64,000 nt of DNA from Thiemannella venezuelensis (GTDB lineage: Bacteria; Actinomycetota; Actinomycetes; Streptosporangiales; Streptosporangiaceae), in contig NZ_JACHJJ010000009.1 in assembly GCF_014203605.1 (NCBI RefSeq), positions 124,001 to 188,000 on the forward strand. Reading direction: 5' to 3'. Positions 44,328 to 53,103 of this stretch are shown here, piece after piece. Position numbers and translations under genes: made by a program. The notes below the pieces were generated by a model. That model was given only the letters and a program-made list of their open reading frames with translations, made no database searches and had not been told where the DNA came from. How positions within the stretch are numbered: the stretch's first letter is position 1; each line of letters begins with the position of its first letter.

Positions 44328-46601
44328 TCAGGGCCGTCTTGGAAGCGACTTGTGAAGGAGTGCAAGACCGCCGGCCTGCCTCCCGGCGAGCCGCGCGTAG
44401 TGGCCGCCCAGCCGGAGGAGCTCCTCGTGGGTGCCGGTCTCGGCGATCCGGCCGCCGTCGAGCACGACGATCAGGTCCGCGTCGCGGACGGTGCTCAGCC
44501 GGTGGGCGATCACGATGCGGGTCTGGGTGAGCGTCGCGAGGTTCGCGTCGATGACCGCCTCGCTGTCGGCGTCGAGATGACTGGTGGCCTCGTCCAGGAG
44601 CAGGATGTCCGGGCGGGTGAGCAGGGCCCTGGCCAGGGCGATGCGCTGCCGCTGCCCGCCGGACACGCCGCCCCCCTCCGTCAGGTGGGTGTGGTAGCCC
44701 ATGGGCATGGCGCCGATGTCGTCGTGGACGTGGGCGAGCCGCGCCGCCTCGTGCACCCGGGTGAGGGGCGCGTCCGGGTCCCCCAGGGTGATGTTGTCCA
44801 GGATCGTCCCGGTGAACAGGGCCGGTTCCTGCGTCACCACCCCGAACCGGCGGCGCAGCCGGCCCGCCTCCGCCTCGGACAGGGGGATCCCGCCGTAGCG
44901 GATCTCGCCCTCGGCCGGTCCGAGCAGCCCGAGCAGCACCCTGGCCAGGGTGCTCTTGCCGGAGCCCGACCGGCCGACCAGGGCGATCTTCCGGCCGGGA
45001 GGGATCCTCAGGTCGATGCCGCGCAGGATCCAGGGGCTCTCGGGCGTGTACCGGAACCCGACTCCGCGCAGCTCGATCTCCATCGGGCCGGTGCGGCCGG
45101 GAGCGCCGGGCCCCTTCCGGGGGACGGCCCCGGAGCCGGTGGCCGCGGCGGTTTCTCCGGGACCGGCCACGGGACCGGCGGGGCGGTCGGGGGAGGGCCC
45201 GGACAGGCCGTCCCGGGCGTCGGACTCCGGCCGGGTGTTCCACAGGTCGGCCAGCCGTTCACCGTGCACCCGGGCGAGCTGCGCGCTGCGCAGGCCCCCG
45301 GTCAGCGCCGCCAGCGGGGCCAGGGCCGCCGCGGCCAGGGCCAGCAGGCCGAGCATGGCGCCCAGGCTGAGCTGATGGGTCGTGACCTGCCAGGCTCCCG
45401 CCCAGAGCAGGGCCAGGGGGGTGCCGAACCGCAACGCCGCCAGAGCGGAGTCCTGCAGGCCCTGAGCCATCCCGTTGCGCCGCGCCCGCCGCATCTGCGT
45501 CCGGAGCAGCCGCGACCAGCGGCCGAGGACGCGTTCCTCGGCTCCCACCGCCTTGATCGTCTCGATGCCGCGGACGCTCTCGATCAGCTGTCCCTGGGCC
45601 TCGTTGCGCGCCTCCATCTCCCGGTGGGTCAGGTCGGCGAGCCGGCGGTGGGTCGTGGTCAGCAGGATGATCTGCGCCGCCGCGAAGGCCAGCAGGATCG
45701 CGCCCAGCAGCGGCGACCGCACGGTGACCGCGAGGAGGTAGCCGGCGGCGAGCGGCCCGTCCAGCAGGGCGGTCAGCGCCTGGCCGGTGAGGATCTCGCG
45801 CAGCAGGGTCACCCCGGAGATCCGGGAGACCAGGTCGGCGGAGCCCCGGTGGGCGAAGAAGCGGAAGGGCACCGAGAGCAGGCGCCGGGCCAGCTCGTCC
45901 AGGAGGGCGGTGTCCGCGCGGGTCCGCAGCGCGACCAGCGCCCAGGACCGCGCCGCGCCGACGGCGAACTGGGCGGCGGCCGCCACCGCCGTGCCCAGCC
46001 CGAGCAGGGTCAGCAGGTCCGTCTCGCCCGCGGTGAGCACCCGGTCCACGACCGTCTCGGTCACGGCGGGCAGCACCAGGCCCAGGGCCTGCAGGGCCAG
46101 GCTGAGCAGGATCAGCAGCGCCAGCAGGCCGCGGTGGCGGCTCACGATCACCCGGAGGTACCGGGACCACCAGCTCGTCCGGTCGCCGACGCGGCCCGTG
46201 CGGAAGTCCGCTCCGGGACTGAAGGTGAACGCCACCCCGCTGTAGCTCTCGGCGAAGTCCCGGGGGGTGAGGCCCACGCGTCCCAGCCCGGGATCGATGA
46301 TCCCGATCCGGCCGGGGGAGACCCGCTCGACCACGACGAAGTGGCTGTGCCGCCAGTGCACCACCGCCGGCAGCGGAAGCTCGGCGACCTGCGCCGCGGG
46401 CACGGACGCGGCCCGGGTGGCCAGGCCGTGCGCCTGGGCGGTGCGGACCAGGGTCAGCGCGCTGACCCCGTCCCGGCCGATGCCCATCTCCTCGGAGAGG
46501 GTGTAGACCGGGACGCGCCGCCCGTGCGCGGCGAGGACCATCGCCAGGCACGCCGCGCCGCATTCCACCATGCTGTGCTGGAGTATGACCGGAACCTTCA
46601 T
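44328..46601 (-). CDS. Peptidase-containing ABC transporter (C39 leader peptidase, PCAT)
   Basis: 757 residues. N-terminal C39 cysteine protease: ILQHSMVECGAACLAMVL (catalytic Cys14), VHWRHSHFVVVERV (catalytic His, about 84), IIDPGLGRVGL (Asp). Middle: six-helix membrane domain (LLALLILLSLALQALGLVLP and others). A Gly/Pro-rich linker precedes the C-terminal ATPase: GRSGSGKST (Walker A, about 545), GVSGGQRQRIALARAL, ILLLDEATSHLD, VIAHRLSTV. PCATs cut leaders after Gly-Gly and export the core, matching the GISGG ends of the three neighbouring precursors. ATG 46601 is the first gene of the cluster. Confidence 0.94.
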   Translation of the reverse strand: MKVPVILQHSMVECGAACLAMVLAAHGRRVPVYTLSEEMGIGRDGVSALTLVRTAQAHGLATRAASVPAAQVAELPLPAVVHWRHSHFVVVERVSPGRIGIIDPGLGRVGLTPRDFAESYSGVAFTFSPGADFRTGRVGDRTSWWSRYLRVIVSRHRGLLALLILLSLALQALGLVLPAVTETVVDRVLTAGETDLLTLLGLGTAVAAAAQFAVGAARSWALVALRTRADTALLDELARRLLSVPFRFFAHRGSADLVSRISGVTLLREILTGQALTALLDGPLAAGYLLAVTVRSPLLGAILLAFAAAQIILLTTTHRRLADLTHREMEARNEAQGQLIESVRGIETIKAVGAEERVLGRWSRLLRTQMRRARRNGMAQGLQDSALAALRFGTPLALLWAGAWQVTTHQLSLGAMLGLLALAAAALAPLAALTGGLRSAQLARVHGERLADLWNTRPESDARDGLSGPSPDRPAGPVAGPGETAAATGSGAVPRKGPGAPGRTGPMEIELRGVGFRYTPESPWILRGIDLRIPPGRKIALVGRSGSGKSTLARVLLGLLGPAEGEIRYGGIPLSEAEAGRLRRRFGVVTQEPALFTGTILDNITLGDPDAPLTRVHEAARLAHVHDDIGAMPMGYHTHLTEGGGVSGGQRQRIALARALLTRPDILLLDEATSHLDADSEAVIDANLATLTQTRIVIAHRLSTVRDADLIVVLDGGRIAETGTHEELLRLGGHYARLAGRQAGGLALLHKSLPRRP

Positions 46602-46747
46602 GGACCGGCAGTCTCCGGCACCCGCCTTGGATCCGGCTTGGGACCGGCTCGATCACCGCGAGCGCCCGGTCGTGCGGCCGCCCCGGGCGCGGCGGGCGCT
46701 CCGGGGCGGCGGCGGGACACGGTACGGCTCGGCCGTACGGGATCGGA

Positions 46748-48931
46748 TCAGTCGAACGGGATCCAGGCCCGGTCGGCCAGGTCGCCCATGGCGCTGACCC
46801 TCAGGCCCAGGTCGGAGACCGTCCAGAGGCTGTCGCCGATCACGACCGAGCGGCGGATGCCCGGGTCGTACGGGGCGAAGCGCGTGTCGTCCACCGGCTT
46901 GGGCTTGGGGTGGACGACGGAGCCCGTCTTGGTGATGGCGGAGTCGCCGATCTGCAGGACCAGGGCGGCGCCGCTGGTCTGCTCGGTGCCGGTCCAGGTG
47001 CTCAGCGGCAGCACGGCCGTGCCGGTCTTGGCCCAGTAGAGGAAGGCGTGCGGGTCCCACTCGGCCTCCGAGCCGGAGTCCTTCTGGAACAGCTGCGACA
47101 GGCGGCGCGGGGCGGCCGGGTCGCTGACGTCGAAGAGCGAGACCTGGGTGCCGAGCGTGCGGCCCTTCTCGTCGGCCTCCTGGCCGATGCCGATCAGCCG
47201 TCCGTCGCCCGCCGGGTGCAGGTAGGCGGAGTAGCCGGTGATCTTCAGCTCCCCGGTCTTCCGCGGCGCCGCGGGGTCGCGCAGGTCGAGCACGTAGAGC
47301 GGGTCCACCTGCCGGAACGTCACCACGTAGCCGACCGGGCCGATGAACCGGACCGAGTAGATCCGCTCGCCCTCGCCCAGGCCGCCGACCTCGCCGACCT
47401 CGCCGAGCGTGTCGGCCTTGAGCATGTAGACCGTGCTGGAGCTGCTCTTGCCGGTGTCGAGGGTGGTGGCGACCCGCAGGTGCCCCTCGTGCTCGGAGAG
47501 CGAGTACTGGTTGAGCAGCCTGCCGGGGACCTTGCCCGAGGCGACGTAGCGGGGCGCGCCGGGCGCGCTGACGTCGAACCGGTGCACCTCGGTCTCCTCC
47601 GGCGGCTCCACCGGGGTCGGCGCGGGCGTGGGCGTCTCCTGGCCGGGGGACGGGTCCGGGACGCCGGTGTTGAGCTGCGAGTCCGGGTTCGGGACCGGGG
47701 TGACGGTCCCCTCCGCGGGGGTCGGCTCGACCTTCGGCGGGACGGTCCCCTCGGCCGGGTCGGGCTCGGCCTCCGGAGCGGCCCCTCCGGAACCGGAGTC
47801 CGACGGGGAGGCGGCCTCCTCCTCCAGGATGAAGGGCTCGACCGGCCGCGGCCACCACCAGCGCGGGTTGCTGGTCACGTACAGGCTGGAGCCGGTGCCG
47901 TACACCGTGTCCCCGTCGGCGGCCACGCTGATCGGCTCGCTCTGCGAGAGCGCCGCGGCCCCCCGCCCCAGGTCGAGGGTGTGCACGGTCAGCATCGAGG
48001 TGCCGGTGTACTCCTCCGGGTGGCTGACCCGCTCGCACGCGACGGTGTTCCGCACCGTGGCCCCGGCGGCGTCGGCCACCTCGAACCTCGGCAGCCACGC
48101 CTCGATCGGCGCCCTGGTGACGGCCTCGGTGTTCCTGCGCGTCCGCTCGTTGTCCGTGGCGTCGGGGCCCGCGTCGGGGAACTCGATCCGCGGCTGGCTG
48201 CGGACCACGAGCCGGACCGTCGAGCCGACCATCCTGGCGTCCACGTGCGAGCCGTCCGGGGTGATCGAGCCGAGCACCTTCGGCTCCCCGGACAGGTCGA
48301 CGAGCACGTAGCGCGGGCCCGGGCTCGGGGCGATCTTGGCCGTGGCGCCGAAGGGGATGATCCCGCCGCCGGAGAACAGCACCAGCGCCCGGTCACCGCT
48401 GACCAGCAGGTCCGCCGGGGCCCACGCCTGCTCGGCGTCGACCAGCTTCAGCGTGCCGGTCACCTTCTTCGTCGCGGTGTCCACCACGCGCAGCACGCCC
48501 CGGTTCACGGTGATCACCCGGTTGCCGTCCGTCTTCACCAGGTCCGGCTCGTCCACCCCGGCCTCATGGGTGTTCGTGGTGGAGTGCTCGGGCGCCCCGG
48601 CCTGCTTCCCGCTGGCCGCGTCGGCGTTGGGGGCGCTCTCCATGGCGCTGCGGTACATGAGATCGGGCCTGCCCAGCCCCCACGGCCCGACCTGCTTGGC
48701 CGTCGCCGCCCGCAGCCCGGCCAGCATGTCGTCGCAACCGCTGTAGGCGACCAGTTTCACGTTCAGCCGCACCGGTGCGGCCGTACGGCCCGCGCCCTGG
48801 TCCGTCCCGGCGGAGGTGCACGCCGTGGCGAGCAGGCCGGTGGCGAGGGCTGCGGCAAGGGCGGCGGTGCCTCCCCGGAGGGCGCCCACGCGGGCTCCGG
48901 CGCCGGTCACCGTACGAATAGATGTCCTCAT
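46748..48931 (-). CDS. Beta-propeller domain lipoprotein
   Basis: 727 residues, exported and lipid-anchored: hydrophobic LAAALATGLLATAC with lipobox cysteine about residue 38. The rest matches the bacterial beta-propeller lipoprotein family (Pfam Beta_propel): KLVAYSGCDDMLAGLRAATA, HSTTNTHEAGVDEPDLVKTD (family hallmark), AWAPADLLVSGDRALVLFSG, SMLTVHTLDLGRG, GYVVTFRQVDPLYVLDLRDP and YLHPAGDGRLIGIGQEAD. A Pro/Glu/Thr-rich insertion occupies about residues 375-455. Function unknown; probably extracytoplasmic binding or protease-inhibitor-like. It ends 147 bp before the RiPP exporter on the same strand; cotranscription is possible but not evident. Confidence 0.85.
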   Translation of the reverse strand: MRTSIRTVTGAGARVGALRGGTAALAAALATGLLATACTSAGTDQGAGRTAAPVRLNVKLVAYSGCDDMLAGLRAATAKQVGPWGLGRPDLMYRSAMESAPNADAASGKQAGAPEHSTTNTHEAGVDEPDLVKTDGNRVITVNRGVLRVVDTATKKVTGTLKLVDAEQAWAPADLLVSGDRALVLFSGGGIIPFGATAKIAPSPGPRYVLVDLSGEPKVLGSITPDGSHVDARMVGSTVRLVVRSQPRIEFPDAGPDATDNERTRRNTEAVTRAPIEAWLPRFEVADAAGATVRNTVACERVSHPEEYTGTSMLTVHTLDLGRGAAALSQSEPISVAADGDTVYGTGSSLYVTSNPRWWWPRPVEPFILEEEAASPSDSGSGGAAPEAEPDPAEGTVPPKVEPTPAEGTVTPVPNPDSQLNTGVPDPSPGQETPTPAPTPVEPPEETEVHRFDVSAPGAPRYVASGKVPGRLLNQYSLSEHEGHLRVATTLDTGKSSSSTVYMLKADTLGEVGEVGGLGEGERIYSVRFIGPVGYVVTFRQVDPLYVLDLRDPAAPRKTGELKITGYSAYLHPAGDGRLIGIGQEADEKGRTLGTQVSLFDVSDPAAPRRLSQLFQKDSGSEAEWDPHAFLYWAKTGTAVLPLSTWTGTEQTSGAALVLQIGDSAITKTGSVVHPKPKPVDDTRFAPYDPGIRRSVVIGDSLWTVSDLGLRVSAMGDLADRAWIPFD

Positions 48932-49016
48932 GCCCTCATGACGGATCGCTCCGCGGTCCGGTTCAAACGGCTACCGGCCAGTAGCCACACCGCTCGTCGC
49001 CGAATATTCTTCCGGC

Positions 49017-50582
49017 ATGGCTGCGACTCTTGGTGCGACCCGTACGCTCGACCCGGGCATGATCGAACGCGTCGTCCGGCAGGTGACCTCCAGCGGGAAG
49101 ACCCAGGAGATCACCGCGCCGTTCACCGGCGAGCCCCTCGCCGAGCTGCCCGTCTCCACCGCCGACGACGTCCGCGCCGCCCACGCCGCGGCGCGCGAGG
49201 CGCAGCGGGCCTGGGCCGCGCTGCCGGTGCGCGAGCGCGTCAGGCCCTTCCTCCGGCTGCACGACGCCCTCCTCGACCGCCGCGAGGAGATCCTCGACGT
49301 GGTCCAGTGGGAGACCGGCAAGGCGCGCAGGCACGCCTTCGAGGAGGTCCTCGACGTCGCCGGCTGCACGCTCTACTATGCGCGGCGGGCGCCCGGCCTG
49401 CTGGAGCCCCGGCGGCGCTCCGGCATCTTCCCCCTCGCCACCAGGGTCGTCGAGACCCGCCACCCCAAGGGGGTCGTGGCGCTGATCTCCCCCTGGAACT
49501 ACCCGCTCTCCCTCGGCGTGACCGACGTGGTCCCGGCCCTGCTCGCGGGCAACGCCGTGGTGCACAAGCCCGACACCCAGACCGCCCTCTCCACGCTGTG
49601 GACGATCGACCTGCTGGCCGCCCTCGGCATGCCCCGCGAGATCTGGCAGGTCGTGCTCGGCGACCCCGCCGAGGTCGGCGACCCGCTGCTCGACGACGCC
49701 GACTACGTGGCGTTCACCGGCTCCACCCGGGGCGGCAGGAAGATCGCCGAGGAGGCCGCCAAGCGGCTGATCGGCTGCTCGCTGGAGCTCGGCGGGAAGA
49801 ACCCCATGATCGTGCTGGACGACGCCGACCTGGACATGGCCGCCCAGGGCGCGCTGCGGGCCTGCTTCACCAACGCCGGCCAGCTGTGCATCTCCATCGA
49901 GCGCCTGTACGTGCACGAGGCCGTGCACGACGCGTTCACGGAGAAGTTCGTCAAGCAGGCGAGGAACATGAGGCTCGGCTCCGGCCTCGACTGGAACGTC
50001 CAGATGGGCTCCCTCACCTCGCGGCGCCAGCTCGACGCGGTCAGCGCGCACGTGGACGACGCCGTGGCCAAGGGCGCCCGCGTGCTCGCCGGGGGGAAGG
50101 CCCGCCCCGACGTCGGCCCGCTGTTCTACGAGCCCACCGTCCTGGCCGACGTGGACGAGACCATGGACCTGTGCCGCGAGGAGACCTTCGGGCCCGTCGT
50201 CTCGATCTACCGGTTCGCCACCGAGGACGAGGCCGTCGAGAAGGCCAACGACACCGTCTACGGCCTCAACGCCTCCGTCTGGACCGGCGACGTCGCGCGC
50301 GGCCGCGCGCTGGCGGCCCGGATCAAGGCCGGGACCGTCAACGTCAACGAGGGGTACGGCTCCGCCTACGCCTCCTACGACGCGCCCATGGGCGGCATGA
50401 AGTCCTCCGGCCTGGGCCGCCGCCACGGGGCCGAGGGCCTGCTGAAGTACACCGAGGCGCAGAACATCGCCTCCCAGGCCTCCTGGCTGGGCTTCGAGCC
50501 GGTCCTCGGCATGACCTACGACAAGTACGCCGACACCCTCGCCGGCCTGCTCAAGACCATGAAGAAGCTCCACCTGAAGTGA
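49017..50582 (+). CDS. Aldehyde dehydrogenase (succinate-semialdehyde dehydrogenase type)
   Basis: 521 residues. NAD(P)-dependent oxidation of an aldehyde; the nearest described group is actinobacterial succinic semialdehyde dehydrogenase. Seen: GVVALISPWNYPLSLGVTDV, AGNAVVHKPDTQTALSTLWT, VAFTGSTRGGRKIAEEAAKR, LELGGKNPMIVLDDADLD (catalytic Glu), FTNAGQLCISIERLYVHE (catalytic Cys), EETFGPVVSIYRF and SGLGRRHGAEGLLKYTE. ATG 49017. Followed at 55 bp by a GMC oxidoreductase, so the pair may oxidise an alcohol stepwise to an acid. Confidence 0.92.
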   Translation: MAATLGATRTLDPGMIERVVRQVTSSGKTQEITAPFTGEPLAELPVSTADDVRAAHAAAREAQRAWAALPVRERVRPFLRLHDALLDRREEILDVVQWETGKARRHAFEEVLDVAGCTLYYARRAPGLLEPRRRSGIFPLATRVVETRHPKGVVALISPWNYPLSLGVTDVVPALLAGNAVVHKPDTQTALSTLWTIDLLAALGMPREIWQVVLGDPAEVGDPLLDDADYVAFTGSTRGGRKIAEEAAKRLIGCSLELGGKNPMIVLDDADLDMAAQGALRACFTNAGQLCISIERLYVHEAVHDAFTEKFVKQARNMRLGSGLDWNVQMGSLTSRRQLDAVSAHVDDAVAKGARVLAGGKARPDVGPLFYEPTVLADVDETMDLCREETFGPVVSIYRFATEDEAVEKANDTVYGLNASVWTGDVARGRALAARIKAGTVNVNEGYGSAYASYDAPMGGMKSSGLGRRHGAEGLLKYTEAQNIASQASWLGFEPVLGMTYDKYADTLAGLLKTMKKLHLK

Positions 50583-50637
50583 CCCGGGGCCGGGTGCGGG
50601 CGGGGTCCGGGAGGATCCCGCGAAGGGAGGCCGTGAC

Positions 50638-52335
50638 GTGTTCGACTACGACGTGCTGGTGATCGGGTCGGGGTTCGGGGGGAGCGTCACGGCGCTCCGG
50701 CTGACGGAGAAGGGCTACCGGGTCGGCGTGCTGGAGGCCGGGAGGCGCTTCGACGAGAGCACGCTGCCCAGGACCTCCTGGCGGGCCCGGGACTTCCTGT
50801 GGGCGCCGGGCCTCGGGCTCAAGGGCATCCAGCGCATCCACGTGCTGCGCGGGAAGAAGGGCGCCGGCGTCATGGTCCTGGCCGGCGCCGGGGTCGGCGG
50901 CGGCTCGCTCGTCTACGCCAACACCCTCTACGAGCCCCTCGACCCGTTCTTCGCCGACGCCCAGTGGTCGGGCATCACCGACTGGAAGGCCGAGCTGGCG
51001 CCGTACTACGACCAGGCCAAGCGCATGCTCGGCGTGGTGCTCAACCCGACGGTCACCCGCGCCGACGAGGTCATGCAGAAGGTCGCCGAGCGCATGGGCG
51101 TGGGCGGCACCTTCCACCGCGCCCCGGTCGGCGTCTTCTTCGGCACGCCCGGCGTCGAGGTCGACGACCCCTACTTCGGCGGGGCCGGGCCGCGCCGGAG
51201 CGGCTGCACCGAGTGCGGCGAGTGCATGACCGGCTGCCGGCACGGCGCCAAGAACATGCTGATCAAGAACTACCTCTACCTCGCCGAGAAGGCCGGGGCC
51301 CGGGTCCACCCGGAGACCACGGTCACGTCCGTCCGCCCCGCCGCCGGCGGCGGTTACACCGTCGAGGTGCGCAGGACCGGCTCGCCCTGGCTGCGCCGTA
51401 CGCTCACCGCCGGGCAGGTGGTCTTCGCGGCCGGCACGTACGGCACGCAGCGCCTGCTGCACCGCCTGAAGGCCTCCGGCGCGCTGCCCCGGCTCTCCGA
51501 CCGGCTCGGGACGCTGACCAGGACCAACTCCGAGGCGCTGCTCGGCTTCGAGCGGCTGGGCGTCAAGGGGGAGAAGCTCAACCGCGGCGTGGCGATCACC
51601 TCCTCCATCCACCCCGACGCGCACACGCACATCGAGCCCGTGCGCTACGGCGACGGCTCCAACGCGATGGGCCTGCTCCGCAGCCTGCTGATCGACGGCG
51701 GCGGGGGCGTGCCGCGCTGGCTGAAGTTCCTCGGCGAGGCCGCCAGGCGCCCGCACCTGGTCCCGCGCCTGTTCGACCACCGCAGGTGGTCCGAGCGCAC
51801 GATCATCGCCCTGGTCATGCAGGCCAAGGACAACTCGATCACCCTCTCGGCCCGCAGGGGGCTGTTCGGCTGGAAGCTGCGCTCCCGGCCCGGCCACGGC
51901 GAGCCCAACCCCACCTGGATCCCGGCCGGGCACACCTTCGTCCGGCACGCCGCCGAGGAGATCGGCGGCATGCCCGGCGGCTCCTGGCTCGACCTGTTCG
52001 ACATCCCGGCCACCGCGCACTTCCTGGGCGGCTGCGCCATCGGCGACTCGCCCTCCACCGGCGTGATCGACCCCTACCACCGGGTCCACGGCCACGAGGG
52101 CCTGCACGTCGTGGACGGCTCGGCGATCTCCGCCAACCCGGGCGTCAACCCCTCGCTGACCATCACCGCCCAGGCCGAGCGCGCCATGGCCCTGTGGCCC
52201 AACCGGGACGAGCCGGACACCCGCCCCGCCCCGGGCGCGGACTACGTACGGCTGGCGCCCGTCGCTCCCAAGAACCCCGCCGTCCCCGCCGCAGCCCCGG
52301 GAGCCCTCCGCCTGCCCATCGTCGACATCACCTGA
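50638..52335 (+). CDS. GMC-type FAD oxidoreductase with CxxCxxCxxxC motif (cholesterol-oxidase-like)
   Basis: 565 residues. FAD-dependent alcohol oxidoreductase. Seen: YDVLVIGSGFGGSVTALRLT (FAD), VLAGAGVGGGSLVYANTLYE, a cysteine motif SGCTECGECMTGCRHGAKN at about 188-206, FAAGTYGTQRLLHRLKASG, TAHFLGGCAIGDSPSTGVID (catalytic region) and HVVDGSAISANPGVNPSLTI with TAQAERAMALW. The CxxCxxCxxxC spacing equals that of 4Fe-4S ferredoxins, suggesting an Fe-S cluster that passes electrons on instead of to oxygen. GTG 50638 has the Shine-Dalgarno gaaggagg. Paired with the aldehyde dehydrogenase. Confidence 0.9.
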   Translation: MFDYDVLVIGSGFGGSVTALRLTEKGYRVGVLEAGRRFDESTLPRTSWRARDFLWAPGLGLKGIQRIHVLRGKKGAGVMVLAGAGVGGGSLVYANTLYEPLDPFFADAQWSGITDWKAELAPYYDQAKRMLGVVLNPTVTRADEVMQKVAERMGVGGTFHRAPVGVFFGTPGVEVDDPYFGGAGPRRSGCTECGECMTGCRHGAKNMLIKNYLYLAEKAGARVHPETTVTSVRPAAGGGYTVEVRRTGSPWLRRTLTAGQVVFAAGTYGTQRLLHRLKASGALPRLSDRLGTLTRTNSEALLGFERLGVKGEKLNRGVAITSSIHPDAHTHIEPVRYGDGSNAMGLLRSLLIDGGGGVPRWLKFLGEAARRPHLVPRLFDHRRWSERTIIALVMQAKDNSITLSARRGLFGWKLRSRPGHGEPNPTWIPAGHTFVRHAAEEIGGMPGGSWLDLFDIPATAHFLGGCAIGDSPSTGVIDPYHRVHGHEGLHVVDGSAISANPGVNPSLTITAQAERAMALWPNRDEPDTRPAPGADYVRLAPVAPKNPAVPAAAPGALRLPIVDIT

Positions 52336-52371
52336 CACCGTACGGCGCGAGCACCCGGACCAGAGAAATGA

Positions 52372-52668
52372 TCAACGACGCTGGTAGGCGTCCGCGCGGT
52401 GGCGGATATCGAGGATGTGAACCTCTCGTGGTTCCTGCTCGTCGTGAATCTCGTACAAGATGCGCCAGTCCCGCATCAGCCGGGCGCTGTGCACGCCTGT
52501 GAGCGGCTCGTGGAGCTCCTTGCCGACCCGATACGGGTTCTCCAGCAGTGCGCTCGTGATGAACTCGACCGCTCCCACCGCGATATCGGCCGGAAGCTTG
52601 TCGGAGATCGCACGTCTTGCCGCCGCGCCCACGACCAGCTCGAAAGGCGCGCGCTCGTACTCGCTCAC
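52372..52668 (-). CDS. RelE/ParE-family toxin
   Basis: 98 residues, RelE superfamily: FELVVGAAARRAISDKLPAD, then FITSALLENPYRVGKELHEP, LTGVHSARLMRDWRILYEIH (the G-xx-R-x-R-D-x-R core), ending HILDIRHRADAYQRR. Such toxins cleave mRNA in the ribosome. Its start overlaps the antitoxin stop by 4 bp (ATGA). No Shine-Dalgarno of its own, so translation is coupled. Confidence 0.9.
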   Translation of the reverse strand: MSEYERAPFELVVGAAARRAISDKLPADIAVGAVEFITSALLENPYRVGKELHEPLTGVHSARLMRDWRILYEIHDEQEPREVHILDIRHRADAYQRR

Positions 52669-52967
52669 CGACGCTGATCGAGCAGTGCTCGAACCGCTTC
52701 CACACCTCGCACGCCTTCACCGGCCGCGATGGACGTCCGTGACTCCACGATCGCCTGGACGGCCTCGGTGTCAGAGAGCACGTCGATGGTCTCCTGCAGA
52801 CGCTCCACCAGGTCGAGCTGCTCGGCAGGCACGACGGCGGCCAGCCGCTTCCCTCGGCCGGTGAGGGTGATCACCTTGCCTTGTACGGCGGATTCGACCG
52901 CCTCACCCCAGCGCTCAGGGTGTGCGTGCAGATCCTCCAGGGGAATCTCGTACGCCGCTTCGCTCAT
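52665..52967 (-). CDS. Phd/YefM-family antitoxin
   Basis: 100 residues from ATG 52967 (MSEAAYEIPLEDLHAHPERW), with VQGKVITLTGRGKRLAAVVP typical of Phd/YefM DNA-binding domains and a charged C-terminal arm for toxin binding. The longer frame to 53009 is rejected because TACGCT, a good -10 box, lies 6 nt before ATG 52967 with no ribosome site, indicating a leaderless start. It should neutralise the RelE-type toxin and repress the operon. Confidence 0.88.
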   Translation of the reverse strand: MSEAAYEIPLEDLHAHPERWGEAVESAVQGKVITLTGRGKRLAAVVPAEQLDLVERLQETIDVLSDTEAVQAIVESRTSIAAGEGVRGVEAVRALLDQRR

Positions 52968-52973
52968 GACAAC

Positions 52974-52979
52974 AGCGTA
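52974..52979 (-). promoter_or_regulatory. -10 box of the toxin-antitoxin operon (leaderless)
   Basis: TACGCT on the minus strand, 6 nt before the antitoxin ATG. Confidence 0.55.
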
Positions 52980-53103
52980 CGTGTCGAACGGTTGTTCCGG
53001 GGAGGACATCGGGGATCAACCGGCAGACCACGGTCCGGTCGTCGCCATGCTGGGAGCTCCGCGCCTGCCCACTGGGGGCATCACCCCGGTGCGTTGCTCG
53101 CGC

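Noticed and set aside
44285-44365. Longer start for precursor A3 (76 residues)
   Set aside because: It would overlap the exporter gene and is not matched in A1 or A2, whereas GTG 44284 has a good ribosome site and gives a leader of matching length.
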